Assembly (NCBI RefSeq): GCF_900115295.1
Contig: NZ_FOVZ01000005.1
Location: 248,001 to 312,000, forward strand
DNA: 64,000 bases
Reading direction: 5' to 3'
Origin: Sphingomonas sp. OK281
GTDB taxonomy: Bacteria; Pseudomonadota; Alphaproteobacteria; Sphingomonadales; Sphingomonadaceae
The notes beneath the pieces were generated by a model, which ran no database searches, had not been told where the DNA came from, and saw nothing but the letters and a program-made list of their open reading frames with translations. Shown piece after piece: positions 44,853 to 53,997 of this stretch. A program made the translations under genes and the position numbers. The first letter of the stretch is position 1, and the number at the start of each line of letters is the position of its first letter.

Positions 44853-45173
44853 ATGGAAAGTAGCCGTCAGCTGGAGAGCATTGCCCTCGCAATTGCTCCA
44901 ATGCTAGCTGCTTCTGTATCCGAAGTATGGATCGTGGCAGAAGTTCACGACGACTGGATACAGAGGCGCTACGATGTCGTGTGCAACGGTAAGCTTGTTG
45001 AGGGGGTGGAAGGTGAGAGAACCATGAACCGATCCATCAATGATGCTCTATCCGCCTTAAGGCGTGACATGCTTAAAGAGAGTCAGGAAGATTGGCATCA
45101 TTGCACCTATGTTTTGAGGTCTGTCGGAACCTTCAAAATGGAGTTCGATCGTAGTAGACCGCCGAGCGCGTGA
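44853..45173 (+). CDS. YezG/DUF600-like putative immunity protein
   Basis: 106 residues, acidic, without signal peptide. The order of features (helical start, then EVWIVAEVHDDW, C-terminal DWHHCTYVLRSVGTFKMEFD) recalls YezG-type immunity proteins that neutralise polymorphic toxins. Lower GC than its neighbours. ATG at 44853 follows GGAGGT by about ten bases; TTG at 44835 is also in frame. No toxin gene is adjacent, so it would be an orphan. The assignment rests on pattern memory and is tentative. Confidence 0.5.
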   Translation: MESSRQLESIALAIAPMLAASVSEVWIVAEVHDDWIQRRYDVVCNGKLVEGVEGERTMNRSINDALSALRRDMLKESQEDWHHCTYVLRSVGTFKMEFDRSRPPSA

Positions 45174-45448
45174 ATGTAACGATAGATACTCCTGTAAAAG
45201 GAGGCAGCGCCACAGAATGTCGGCTATCGCCAGCACCTTCCCGAAAGCCGCCGTTCCGCTTTCATTCCCCATCCCGGTCATTCTTGAGAATTCGATCTGT
45301 CTTGCGAACGCTCGTATTGGCCAAACCACATCGAGGATTGCTGTACAGTAGGTCGATCGGGATTTTGGCTAGTAGCAGAATATACTTACCGGTACCGATG
45401 AGGCCAAGCGTGGACGCCTGATCCATCCAACGGGCACCCGCGAGACCG
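45174..45448. other. Intergenic stretch with no supported gene
   Basis: Contains the repeat-like segment 45235-45265. A minus-strand frame near 45262-45426 has one hydrophobic segment (GLIGTGKYILLLAKIPIDLL) but no good start or family, so it is not called. Confidence 0.4.
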
Positions 45449-45661
45449 TCACAGACTGATATCCCGCCGCTCCATTTCGACAAACGCGAAATGCCCAATT
45501 GGCGAGCGGGGTTCGGCCTTGAAAATGTCAGCTAGGTCGAGCAGATCCTCGTTCGATAGGTTCGTGATCGCGGCTTCGACCTCGGCAAGGCGCTGCATAG
45601 CGCGATCGCCGCGAACGGCGAGCCGCTTCATTCTTGTCTTGAGCATGCGGACCGATACCAT
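45449..45661 (-). CDS. Small conserved helical protein
   Basis: 70 residues (or 65 from ATG 45646). A basic N-terminus (MLKTRMKRLAVRGDRAM) leads into a helical stretch (EVEAAITNLSNEDLLDLADI) and ends ERRDISL. Composition and codon use look genuine, but no function is recognised. It is divergent from imuA, with the SOS box in the shared upstream region. Confidence 0.6.
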   Translation of the reverse strand: MVSVRMLKTRMKRLAVRGDRAMQRLAEVEAAITNLSNEDLLDLADIFKAEPRSPIGHFAFVEMERRDISL

Positions 45662-45852
45662 ATTTGCCGTCGGGGTGGCAGGGGGGAGCGGTCTGTCGGT
45701 TCTTACCATTCCACTCAGGGACGTCCGCCGTCCCCTGCACCTTCGGTTGTCGGGTCTCACAATGGGTACCATACGGCCAGAATAAGTTGTTCGCCGACAC
45801 CTTATCCACATGAGTCTTGAGTCTGACGCTTGACCAAACGGTTCTGGTAACG

Positions 45853-45867
45853 GAACATAAAGGGAAC
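45853..45867 (+). promoter_or_regulatory. LexA-binding SOS box (GAAC-N7-GAAC)
   Basis: GAAC at 45853-45856 and GAAC at 45864-45867, separated by seven bases. This is the complement of the alphaproteobacterial SOS box GTTC-N7-GTTC. It lies 18 bp before the imuA start, which fits LexA repression of the mutagenesis operon. Confidence 0.85.
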
Positions 45868-45885
45868 AGGTAGAGTCTAGACACC

Positions 45886-46647
45886 ATGATCACCGCCCTC
45901 GAGTCCCTGTCGACCACCATCGCCCACCTGCGGACAATCGCAACGCCGGTGGTGGATCACCGCATCATGCCGTTCGGTATCCCTGCGCTCGACGATCGCC
46001 TCGCAAGCAGGGGCCTTCGCGCTGGAGCACTGCACGAGGTCGCCGCACAAAGCTGTTCGATGGTCGACGATGCCGCAGCAACGCTGTTCCTCGCAGGCAT
46101 CGCCGCGCGAGAAGCGGCGCATGCAGGCGGACCGGTGCTATGGGTGAGCTGTCGCAACGATCTCTATGCGCCGGGCTTGGAGCAGGCGGGGCTATCATCT
46201 GCCGACTTGATTCACGCACAACCCCGTGACGATGCAGCCTTGCTGGCCGTCGTCGAAGACGCGGTGCGCGACGGAACGCCGTCCGCGGTGATCGCCGAGG
46301 TTAGCCGGATGCCGATGGTGGCGACCCGGCGCCTGCAACTGGTCGCGGCCGACGCCGACATTCCCGTTCTCATCCTGCGACGCAGACGTAACCGCGACCA
46401 GGATCCTCTCGCCGAACCGTCTGCGGCCTGGACGCGCTGGCGGATCGCCAGTGCGTCGTCCGAGCGCCTGGGCGTCGCCGGCGTCGGCCGATCGCGGTGG
46501 CAGGTCGAGGTCGCACGGCAGCGTGGCGGCGAAGCATTTTCGATGATTTTGGAGGGCTGCGATGAGACGGGTTGTCTCGCTGTTCCTGCCGCACTTGGCT
46601 ATCGAGCGGCTGAGACGGCTGGACCGGCACGCTACGCGGTCGCCTGA
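45886..46647 (+). CDS. imuA: ImuA, SOS mutagenesis protein (RecA-like)
   Basis: 253 residues of the ImuA family, a RecA-related protein that works with ImuB and DnaE2 in error-prone translesion synthesis. Seen: IPALDDRLASRGLRAGALHE near the start and a Walker-like but degenerate core (HAGGPVLWVSCRNDLYAPGL). It is first in the operon behind the SOS box, and its end overlaps imuB by 86 bp. Confidence 0.92.
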   Translation: MITALESLSTTIAHLRTIATPVVDHRIMPFGIPALDDRLASRGLRAGALHEVAAQSCSMVDDAAATLFLAGIAAREAAHAGGPVLWVSCRNDLYAPGLEQAGLSSADLIHAQPRDDAALLAVVEDAVRDGTPSAVIAEVSRMPMVATRRLQLVAADADIPVLILRRRRNRDQDPLAEPSAAWTRWRIASASSERLGVAGVGRSRWQVEVARQRGGEAFSMILEGCDETGCLAVPAALGYRAAETAGPARYAVA

Positions 46648-48352
46648 GCGGCCAGCCCTTCAGCTTCCCGTCGACGACGATCCCGGTGCGTGTTCGGTAC
46701 CGCGGGGCGGCGGATGGCGGCCGGGTGCGCGGTGGGCTCGTGCCGACATGCCAACCAGGCAGGATGTGGAAGGTGAGATCGCAGCGCTGCCCGCGCATGC
46801 GAAACCACCCATGCGTGAACTTGGCCGGCGATCGGAAGCGGCGAACCATCCGTTTCACGGACCAGAGCAAGCCGACAGTCACGACAGGGTCGCGGCGACC
46901 GTTGCCGTGTTTCACAGGGCGCCGCTCGCGCTGGTGGGCAAGGTCGGCCGGCGCGAAGAGGTGGTTGCCGCCTGCGATGGCGCTGCCGCGTTAGGGATCA
47001 CGATCGGGATGGCCGCGACCCATGCGCGCGCGCTGGTGTCCGATCTCGACATCCGACCGTCCGAGACGGAGGCGGATGCCGCGATGCTGGATCAGCTCGC
47101 GCTACGCGCGGTGCGCCGCTGGTCGCCGATCGCAGCCGCCACACCGCCCGACGGGCTGTGGCTCGACCTGACCGGCTGCGCGCATCTCCATGGCGGCGAA
47201 GAACGGTTCTGCCGGCGTCTGCGCGCGTTTTGCCAGCGTGCCGGGTTCACCGCCCGCGTGGCGGTTGCAGACACACCGGGTGCGGCACACGCTATTGCCC
47301 GGTTCGGGCCTGCCGACATCGCGATCGTGCCCACAGGGCGGACGGTCGAAGCGCTCAGCGGCCTACCGGTCGCGGCCTTGCGCCTAGCAGGCACGGCGCT
47401 TGTCGCCGCCCGCAAGTTCGGCTTCGAACGCGTCGCCGATCTTCTACCGGTCGCGCGCGGGCCTTTGGCACGCCGGCTCGGGCTGGCCGCCATCACGCGG
47501 CTCGATCAGGCACTCGGCGCGGTCGCCGAACCCATCACGCCGCGCACCGACGAGGTCATGCCGGTCGTCGAACGTCGGCTGCTCGAACCGATCGTCACCG
47601 CAGACGCGATTGCGCAGGTCATGGAGGATCTGCTCGGCGACATGGCCGAGCTACTGCGCGCAAAGGGGCTCGGCGTCCGGTCGCTGCGGCTGGGTGGCTT
47701 ACGCGTCGATGGCACCGAGCAGGTCGTGGCCGTCGGCACCTCACGCCCGACGCGCGAGGTGTCGCACTTGCTGCGGCTCATGAAGCTCAGGATCGAACGG
47801 ATCGATCCAGGCTTGGGCCTCGAGCAATTTTATCTGGCGGCGCCGCACACCGAGCCACTCGACGCGGTCGACCTCGGGGCGGTTCTCGCCGGTGAGGTAC
47901 TCGTGCGTGATCCAGCCCGTCTCGTTGACGTCGTTGCCGGCCGCATCGGCGCTGACGCCGTATTCCGGATTGCCCCTGTTGAAAGCCACGTGCCCGAGCG
48001 CGCCGTCATGCGCGCCGACCCGGTGGTGGCGCCCGCGGGCTGGCCGAAATGGCGCCGACCGACGCGCCTGCTGGCCAGACCCGAACCGCTATGGGGCGTC
48101 ATAGCGCTGATGCCCGATCAGCCGCCCCGGCGGTTCGAGTGGCGCGGTCGGCCGCACAAGGTGGTTGCCGGCGACGGCCCCGAGCGGATCCACGGTGAGT
48201 GGTGGCGTCGCGACGCGGAAGTATGGGCGGTGCGCGATTATTACCGCGTCGAAGATGACGCGGGCGGTCGCTACTGGGTGTTCCGGCGTGGCGACGGGTT
48301 CGTCGAGGACACCGGCGATCTAAGCTGGTGGATGCACGGCGTGTTCGCATGA
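46562..48352 (+). CDS. imuB: ImuB, Y-family polymerase-like mutasome protein
   Basis: 596 residues. Begins RRVVSLFLPHLAIERLRR. Y-polymerase palm-like stretches follow (GLWLDLTGCAHLHGGEERFC; RVAVADTPGAAHAIARFG), but ImuB proteins lack the full catalytic acidic set and act as an adaptor between the beta clamp and DnaE2. An unusual hydrophilic insert is seen at about residues 40-110. ATG at 46562 has GGAGGG about eight bases upstream. The stop overlaps the dnaE2 start. Confidence 0.93.
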   Translation: MRRVVSLFLPHLAIERLRRLDRHATRSPERPALQLPVDDDPGACSVPRGGGWRPGARWARADMPTRQDVEGEIAALPAHAKPPMRELGRRSEAANHPFHGPEQADSHDRVAATVAVFHRAPLALVGKVGRREEVVAACDGAAALGITIGMAATHARALVSDLDIRPSETEADAAMLDQLALRAVRRWSPIAAATPPDGLWLDLTGCAHLHGGEERFCRRLRAFCQRAGFTARVAVADTPGAAHAIARFGPADIAIVPTGRTVEALSGLPVAALRLAGTALVAARKFGFERVADLLPVARGPLARRLGLAAITRLDQALGAVAEPITPRTDEVMPVVERRLLEPIVTADAIAQVMEDLLGDMAELLRAKGLGVRSLRLGGLRVDGTEQVVAVGTSRPTREVSHLLRLMKLRIERIDPGLGLEQFYLAAPHTEPLDAVDLGAVLAGEVLVRDPARLVDVVAGRIGADAVFRIAPVESHVPERAVMRADPVVAPAGWPKWRRPTRLLARPEPLWGVIALMPDQPPRRFEWRGRPHKVVAGDGPERIHGEWWRRDAEVWAVRDYYRVEDDAGGRYWVFRRGDGFVEDTGDLSWWMHGVFA

Positions 48353-51300
48353 CCGACTATGTCGAGCTCCAGGTCCTTACGCACTTCTCGCTGCTGCGCG
48401 GCGCCTCGAGCCCCGAGGAGCTGTTCGCGGCAGCGGCGCTGCTCGGCTATCCCTCGATCGGGGTCAGCGACATCGGCACGGTCGCGGGTGTGGTGCGCGC
48501 ATGGGAAGCGCAGAAGGCGACGGGCGTCCGCTCGATCGCCGGAACGCGCGTCAATCTATCCTGTGGCCGGCAGTTGCTGCTCTACCCGACCAACCGCCCC
48601 GCCTGGTCGCGCCTGACGCGTCTGCTGACGGTGGGCAAGAAGCGGGCGGGGAAGGGTGGCTGTCTTCTCCACTGGCATGACCTCGAGCCCTGGTCGGACG
48701 GCATGATCGCCATCCTGCTGCCGGTTGAGCCGGACGAGGAGAATCTGGCAGCGCTCGCCGACCTGAAAACGGTCTATGGCCGTCGCGGGTATATGGCGCT
48801 GTTCCAGCGGCGCCGGCCGGACGATGCCGTGCGGATCGACGCGTTGGCGCGGCAGGCGGGCGGCGCCGGCGTTCGCGCGGTGGTGACGGGTGATGTCCTC
48901 TACCACGCGCCGGAGGCCCGGCTTCTCCAGGACGTGGTGACGGCCGTACGCGAGAAATGCACCGTCGACGAACTCGGCTACCGGCGCGAGGTCAACGCCG
49001 ATCGGGCACTCAAATCCTCCGACGAAATGGTCCGGCGGTTCAAGGCGTATCCCGATGCGCTGCGCGCCAGCGTCGACATTGCCCGTCTGTGCACCTTCGA
49101 TCTGGGTGAACTGGCCTATCAGTATCCGCATGAGCGGCTGATCGACGGGCTGACCGCGCAAGAGGCCTTGCAGAAGCTGGCGGAAGACGCCGTCGACGTG
49201 ATGTTCAACGGCGCGGTGCCGGCTGCCTATACCGAGCAGATTGCCCACGAGATGCGGCTGATCGGCGAGCTCGGCTATGCGCCGTATTTCCTGACCGTCT
49301 ACGCGATCGTCCGCGAAGCCCGCCGGCGTGGCATCCTTTGTCAGGGCCGCGGCTCGGCCGCGAATTCCTGCGTCTGCTTCGTGCTCGGCGTCACCTCGAT
49401 CGACCCGATCAAGCACGAGCTGCTGTTCGAACGGTTTGTCTCGGGCGAGCGCCGCGAGCCCCCCGATATCGACGTCGACTTCGAGCATGAGCGACGCGAA
49501 GAGATCATCCAGTGGATCTATGAGACCTACGGCCGCAACCATTCGGCATTGACTGCAGTCGTCACTCGCTACCGGGCGCGCGGCGCGGTGCGCGACGTCG
49601 GCAAGGCGCTCGGCCTGCCGGAGGACCTGACCTCGTCACTGGCCGGCCAGGTGTGGGGCTGGTCGGCCGAAGGCGTCGGCGAAAAGCAGGTCAACGAGCT
49701 GAACCTCGACATCGGCGATCGTCGCCTGCGCCTGACGCTCGAGCTGGCCCGCAAGCTGATCGGCGTACCGCGCCATATGAGCCAGCATCCGGGTGGCTTC
49801 GTCCTCACCCATGACCGTCTCGACGATCTGGTCCCGATCGAACCTGCTGCGATGGAAGATCGGCAGATCATCGAATGGGACAAGGACGACATCGATGCGC
49901 TGAAGTTCATGAAGGTCGACGTGCTGGGTCTCGGCATGCTCGGGTGCATGAACCGCGCGTTCAACATGCTCGAGGCGGACAAGGGGCTGCGGGTCGGTTT
50001 GGCCGATCTGCAGGACGACGACCCGGACGTCTATGCGATGATCTCGAAGGCCGACACGCTCGGCACCTTCCAGATCGAAAGCCGCGCGCAGATGTCGATG
50101 CTCCCGCGGATGAAGCCGCGACGTTTCTACGACCTTGTCATCCAGGTCGCGATCGTACGACCGGGACCGATCCAGGGCGACATGGTCCACCCGTATCTGC
50201 GCCGGCGCGAAGGTCTGGAGAAACCGGAATACCCGCGCCCTGAGTTGCGCGCGGTGCTCGAGAAGACGCTCGGCGTGCCGCTGTTCCAGGAACAGGCAAT
50301 GAAGGTCGCGATCGTCGGTGCCGGGTTCACGCCGGCAGAAGCCGATCAGCTGCGCCGCGCCATGGCGACGTTCAAGTTCACGGGCGGCGTGTCGCACTTC
50401 AGCGAAAAGCTGATCGGGGGCATGGTCGAGCGCGGCTATCCGCGCGAATTTGCCGAACGCACCTTCCGCCAGCTCGAGGGGTTCGGGTCTTACGGCTTCC
50501 CCGAGAGCCACGCGGCCTCGTTCGCCAAGATCTCCTACGCATCGTCGTGGATGAAGCATCATCACCCGGACGTGTTCTGCGCGGCACTGATGAATGCGCA
50601 GCCGATGGGCTTCTACGCACCCGCGCAGATTGTCCGCGATGCGCGCGAACACGGCGTCGTGGTTCGCCCCCCGTGCGTCAACGCAAGCCGCTGGGACTGC
50701 ACGCTGGAGCCGTATGGCGGGCGTTACCTCGCCGTACGGCTGGGGCTCCGGCAGATCCGCGGCCTGTCCAACGCGGATGGCGCCAAGATCGTCGGCGCGC
50801 GCGTGCTGACCGCGTTCGAGAGCGTCGAAGACGTATGGCGGCGATCGGGCGTGCAGCGCGCGGCGATCGAGAAGCTCGCGGACGGCGATGCCTTCCATAG
50901 CTTTGGTGCCGATCGTCGGCAGGGCTTGTGGAAGGTGAGGGGGCTCGGCGAAGCGCCGCTGCCGCTGTTCGCCGCGGCCGACCGCGCGGACCAGGTTGTC
51001 AGCGCGGAAGGGATTGAGCCTGATGTCGAACTGCGGCCACTGACCGACGGTCGTGAGGTGATCGAGGACTACCGCGCGCTGCAACTCTCGCTGCGCGCGC
51101 ATCCGCTGACCTTCGTCCGCGATGAGCTGGCCAGGCGTGGCGTGACCAAATGCGCGGACCTCGCGACTATCCGCGACGGACGGCATGTCGAAGTCGCCGG
51201 CATCATCCTCGTTCGCCAGAAGCCGGGGTCTGCCAAAGGCGTGCTGTTCATCACGATCGAAGACGAGACCGGCATCGCCAACGGCATCCTGTGGCCCGAT

Positions 51301-51612
51301 CGGTTCGAGCGCCAGCGCCGCACCGTCATGTCCGCGTCGATGATCGGCATGAAGGGCAGGGTGCAGAAGGAGGGCGAGGTCATCCACGTCATCTGCGACC
51401 GGATCATCGACTACGGCGATCTGCTGCACCGGGTCGGCGAGATGTCGTTCCCGCACCGGACCGGCCGCGGTGACGGCGCGAAGCATGCCGGCTCCCCCGA
51501 CCGCGGGGACAAGGGCTGGAGCCCGAACCCGCGCAATTCCTACTGGCCACCCCATGCGGACGGCATGGATCCGGAAGCTGTCGTGAAGTTCAAATCTCAC
51601 GACTTCCATTGA
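48349..51612 (+). CDS. dnaE2: Error-prone DNA polymerase III alpha subunit
   Basis: 1087 residues, the DnaE2 size (shorter than DnaE1). N-terminal PHP domain (LQVLTHFSLLRGASSPEELF), the palm catalytic region with GRGSAANSCVCFVLGV and RREPPDIDVDFEHERREEII (catalytic Asp residues), a finger region YGFPESHAASFAKISYASSW, and a C-terminal OB fold (VEVAGIILVRQKPGSAKGVL). It carries out SOS-induced mutagenic translesion synthesis with ImuA/ImuB. ATG at 48349 overlaps the imuB stop. Confidence 0.96.
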   Translation: MTDYVELQVLTHFSLLRGASSPEELFAAAALLGYPSIGVSDIGTVAGVVRAWEAQKATGVRSIAGTRVNLSCGRQLLLYPTNRPAWSRLTRLLTVGKKRAGKGGCLLHWHDLEPWSDGMIAILLPVEPDEENLAALADLKTVYGRRGYMALFQRRRPDDAVRIDALARQAGGAGVRAVVTGDVLYHAPEARLLQDVVTAVREKCTVDELGYRREVNADRALKSSDEMVRRFKAYPDALRASVDIARLCTFDLGELAYQYPHERLIDGLTAQEALQKLAEDAVDVMFNGAVPAAYTEQIAHEMRLIGELGYAPYFLTVYAIVREARRRGILCQGRGSAANSCVCFVLGVTSIDPIKHELLFERFVSGERREPPDIDVDFEHERREEIIQWIYETYGRNHSALTAVVTRYRARGAVRDVGKALGLPEDLTSSLAGQVWGWSAEGVGEKQVNELNLDIGDRRLRLTLELARKLIGVPRHMSQHPGGFVLTHDRLDDLVPIEPAAMEDRQIIEWDKDDIDALKFMKVDVLGLGMLGCMNRAFNMLEADKGLRVGLADLQDDDPDVYAMISKADTLGTFQIESRAQMSMLPRMKPRRFYDLVIQVAIVRPGPIQGDMVHPYLRRREGLEKPEYPRPELRAVLEKTLGVPLFQEQAMKVAIVGAGFTPAEADQLRRAMATFKFTGGVSHFSEKLIGGMVERGYPREFAERTFRQLEGFGSYGFPESHAASFAKISYASSWMKHHHPDVFCAALMNAQPMGFYAPAQIVRDAREHGVVVRPPCVNASRWDCTLEPYGGRYLAVRLGLRQIRGLSNADGAKIVGARVLTAFESVEDVWRRSGVQRAAIEKLADGDAFHSFGADRRQGLWKVRGLGEAPLPLFAAADRADQVVSAEGIEPDVELRPLTDGREVIEDYRALQLSLRAHPLTFVRDELARRGVTKCADLATIRDGRHVEVAGIILVRQKPGSAKGVLFITIEDETGIANGILWPDRFERQRRTVMSASMIGMKGRVQKEGEVIHVICDRIIDYGDLLHRVGEMSFPHRTGRGDGAKHAGSPDRGDKGWSPNPRNSYWPPHADGMDPEAVVKFKSHDFH

Positions 51613-51899
51613 TGGCCAAGCTCGTCCGTCATCAACGCGTTGTCATCGCGCTATCGGTGCATATCTTGCGGGGCGGCGTTGCGCGCTGCTCGGACGCTCG
51701 CGTCGATGTCGTCGAGATCCGGTTGGCGCTGCGCTGTCTACTCCCGCACTGCCCGGAACGCTGGCCGCTCGAACTTTACTGGGATGCCGCCCGACAGGAA
51801 AACGAGATCGGCAGGGCGCAGGGCGTGACCGCGGCGTTCAACGGGATTGTCCGGCAACTGCGGCGCGCTGGCTGTTATGAAGAGGTAACCGAACCGTGA
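51612..51899 (+). CDS. Unknown protein coupled to dnaE2
   Basis: 95 residues (MAKLVRHQRVVIALSVHILR) with several Cys, and ending CYEEVTEP. Its ATG overlaps the dnaE2 stop (TGATG), and its own stop overlaps the next gene (GTGA), so it is the fourth gene of the SOS cassette. No family recognised. It may be a mutasome accessory factor or a passenger. Confidence 0.65.
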   Translation: MAKLVRHQRVVIALSVHILRGGVARCSDARVDVVEIRLALRCLLPHCPERWPLELYWDAARQENEIGRAQGVTAAFNGIVRQLRRAGCYEEVTEP

Positions 51900-52342
51900 G
51901 TATGCGACTACCGCGAGCAGCCGTTGCCCGCGTTCCCGAAGGCACGCGGATCGTCAGCGTCGAGCGCATGTCGCGGGCCTTCACCAAATACCATCTGGAT
52001 GACGGACGCGCACTGCACCGGTTCAAGATGGAAGAGCCGCATGCGACCCCGCATGATCACCCCTGGAGCTTCGACACCGAGATCCTTGATGGCGGCTATG
52101 TCGAAGAGGTGTTTCACCTGGATCCAAACGGCGGTTGGCACAGCGAACTGGTTCACCGACTCCCTGGCGAAACCTACCATGTCGACGCTGCGCACATTCA
52201 CCGCATCGTGGAGCTGCCGACGGGTGAGTGCTGGACGCTCGTCCGCGCAGGTCCCCCCACACGCGAGACCCGGTTCTGGCGTTTCGGAGACGCGGTTCAG
52301 TCCCGGACCTGGCATGAGCGCCGATGGACGCGCTTAGGATAA
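51896..52342 (+). CDS. Cupin-like HDHPW-motif protein
   Basis: 148 residues. The HATPHDHPWSFDTEILDGGY motif and the later HVDAAHIHRIVELP fit a single-domain cupin with metal-ligand histidines. GTG at 51896 overlaps the previous stop; ATG at 51902 is an alternative. It is the last gene of the imuA-imuB-dnaE2 run. Cupin folds serve many functions, so the role is unknown. Confidence 0.7.
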   Translation: MSMRLPRAAVARVPEGTRIVSVERMSRAFTKYHLDDGRALHRFKMEEPHATPHDHPWSFDTEILDGGYVEEVFHLDPNGGWHSELVHRLPGETYHVDAAHIHRIVELPTGECWTLVRAGPPTRETRFWRFGDAVQSRTWHERRWTRLG

Positions 52343-52375
52343 GGCATCACGACAAGGGTCGATCCACCGCAATAT

Positions 52376-53185
52376 TCATGACGGCGTTGGCCGGGGAAGG
52401 GCATCGAGCGCTGCCGATACCTGCAGGCGCAGATCGTCGTCCCGGGTGATCTCCAGCATCGCACTGAGGCTGCTGCGGGCGCCGGCCACATCACCTGCGA
52501 CCAGCTGCAGTCTGGCGCGCTCCCACCAACCATGGGCGTGCGTGGGTGCCACGATGGTCATGCGGTCGTACAGGACCAGCGCGCGCGCGGGATCCCCGGC
52601 CTGCTCGGCACGGGTCGCTTGGTTGAGCAGCAGTCGGACGAGCGCCGATCGGTTCGACAGGGGAAGCATCCCGTCGGAGAACCGCGCTTGGCCCGTCATT
52701 TGCTCCAACAAGGCTTCCACCTGTGCAGGGGCGACGATGCGACCATCGTTGAAGGGGTCGATGATCAGCGCATCCGATGCGTCACCAAGGCGGACCAGGA
52801 CGTGGCCGGGGGTATTTAGCGGCATCGCCGACCAACCAAGGCGGCGTGCCATCGCCACATAGATGATCGACAGACTGATCGGCAGCCCGAGCCGACGATC
52901 AACGACAGCGATCAGGTCCGCATTCTGGGGATCGTCGTAGTGCGTGCGGTCGCCGGAGAACCCGAACTCTTCAACCATCACGCTGCTCAGAGCCTGGGCC
53001 TGAGCGACGCTGTTCGCTGCGTCGCCGTCAGCGGCGCGCAGGGCTATTTCTATGTCGGTGAGCTCGTCAATATATTCATCGAGATCGATACCAGGATGAT
53101 CGAGCGCTGCGAGTTCTAGCGCGGCTAGATCAAGCTCGATCTCCCCGTCTTCCATCAGCCCGATATGAAGAATGCTATTGGTCAT
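52376..53185 (-). CDS. SirB1-family (transglutaminase-like and TPR) protein
   Basis: 269 residues. N-terminal transglutaminase-like half (VVDRRLGLPISLSIIYVAMA, PGHVLVRLGD) and C-terminal TPR-like helices (RAEQAGDPARALVLYDRMT; WWERARLQLVAGDVAGARSS). SirB1 proteins are widespread, of unclear biochemical role. Monocistronic and convergent to the cupin gene, with a 33-bp gap. Confidence 0.88.
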   Translation of the reverse strand: MTNSILHIGLMEDGEIELDLAALELAALDHPGIDLDEYIDELTDIEIALRAADGDAANSVAQAQALSSVMVEEFGFSGDRTHYDDPQNADLIAVVDRRLGLPISLSIIYVAMARRLGWSAMPLNTPGHVLVRLGDASDALIIDPFNDGRIVAPAQVEALLEQMTGQARFSDGMLPLSNRSALVRLLLNQATRAEQAGDPARALVLYDRMTIVAPTHAHGWWERARLQLVAGDVAGARSSLSAMLEITRDDDLRLQVSAALDALPRPTPS

Positions 53186-53342
53186 GAGCGGTTAGATGGG
53201 AGGCTGCTTCGATCGTTTCTATGGCATGTCGGGAGACGGGGCGCCTGATCCGTAACCGGTTTACGATACGGGAGCCCCGTTGTGCGCCACAGGCAGTTCC
53301 GCCCCGTCTCCTGCCAAAGGGAACCGGCGCCCCCGGTAGCAT

Positions 53343-53543
53343 TCAAGCTTTACCGCGCCCACCGTTGAGCTCGCCCGCGGCAGCATCGAGCTTCTCACGA
53401 TCGTTGCCAATGTCGGCGATCAGATCGCGCGCCTGCTGCGCGGTCAACCCGTGCTTCTCAGCAAAATACTGGACCTCATACGTCTCGCTACCCGAGACAC
53501 GGCTACGATCACGCTCGTCGGTTTTGCTTTTGTCATCGGCCAT
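53343..53543 (-). CDS. DUF3606 protein
   Basis: 66 residues. Starts MADDKSKTDERDRSRVSGSE and contains the family core YFAEKHGLTAQQARDLIADI. ATG at 53543 is chosen; the frame is open to 53576. A perfect 18-bp palindrome lies 78 bp upstream. DUF3606 proteins are common small soluble proteins of rhizobia and sphingomonads, of unknown function. Confidence 0.8.
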   Translation of the reverse strand: MADDKSKTDERDRSRVSGSETYEVQYFAEKHGLTAQQARDLIADIGNDREKLDAAAGELNGGRGKA

Positions 53544-53620
53544 TATGGTTCTCCGTCCAATTGGACATGAACGCACCGCCTCGTGACCGTGTCCGTTTCA
53601 ATGGCATGATGTCGATTAAG

Positions 53621-53638
53621 GTGTGCCACGTGGCACAC
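53621..53638. promoter_or_regulatory. Perfect 18-bp palindrome, candidate operator
   Basis: GTGTGCCACGTGGCACAC reads identically on both strands. It lies 78 bp upstream of the DUF3606 start and about 210 bp upstream of a small gene on the other strand. The length and perfection suggest a dimeric repressor site; the regulator is unknown. Confidence 0.5.
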
Positions 53639-53849
53639 TTCCCGAAATTGCCGACATTTGAGCGCGCACGAGCCTTGCGTCCCTCCAGACGCTTGCCCGC
53701 GATGATAATCCGTTCGACGCCATCTGTGCGGCGGGGCCGCGCTGAAGATCGCCCCTAGGGCGATAGCGACGTCCCGCGGGGGCGCTCTGTCGCAGGACTA
53801 TGCAACCCGCCGCATTGCCGGTTGGCTCATGCTCGGGCATCGTAGCACG

Positions 53850-53987
53850 ATGAGTGAGCCAAACAGTGATTTCGAACAGGCGGCACAGATCGTCGAGGCG
53901 TTCTCCGAAAGCGAGACCGACGAACGCATTCTTGACCTGCTGGCCCGGACCACAGCCGCGATCCGTGATCAGGCAATAGACAACTAA
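53850..53987 (+). CDS. Small acidic protein upstream of the SRAP gene
   Basis: 45 residues: MSEPNSDFEQAAQIVEAFSE, then SETDERILDLLARTTAAIRD and a short tail. It is hydrophilic and helical, with no signal peptide. It ends 10 bp before the SRAP ATG, so the two are likely one operon. Codon use matches neighbours. No family recognised. Confidence 0.5.
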   Translation: MSEPNSDFEQAAQIVEAFSESETDERILDLLARTTAAIRDQAIDN

Positions 53988-53997
53988 GGCAGCGACC

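Noticed and set aside
49636..51609. 657-codon minus-strand frame across dnaE2
   Set aside because: Antisense to conserved polymerase motifs; no recognisable domain.
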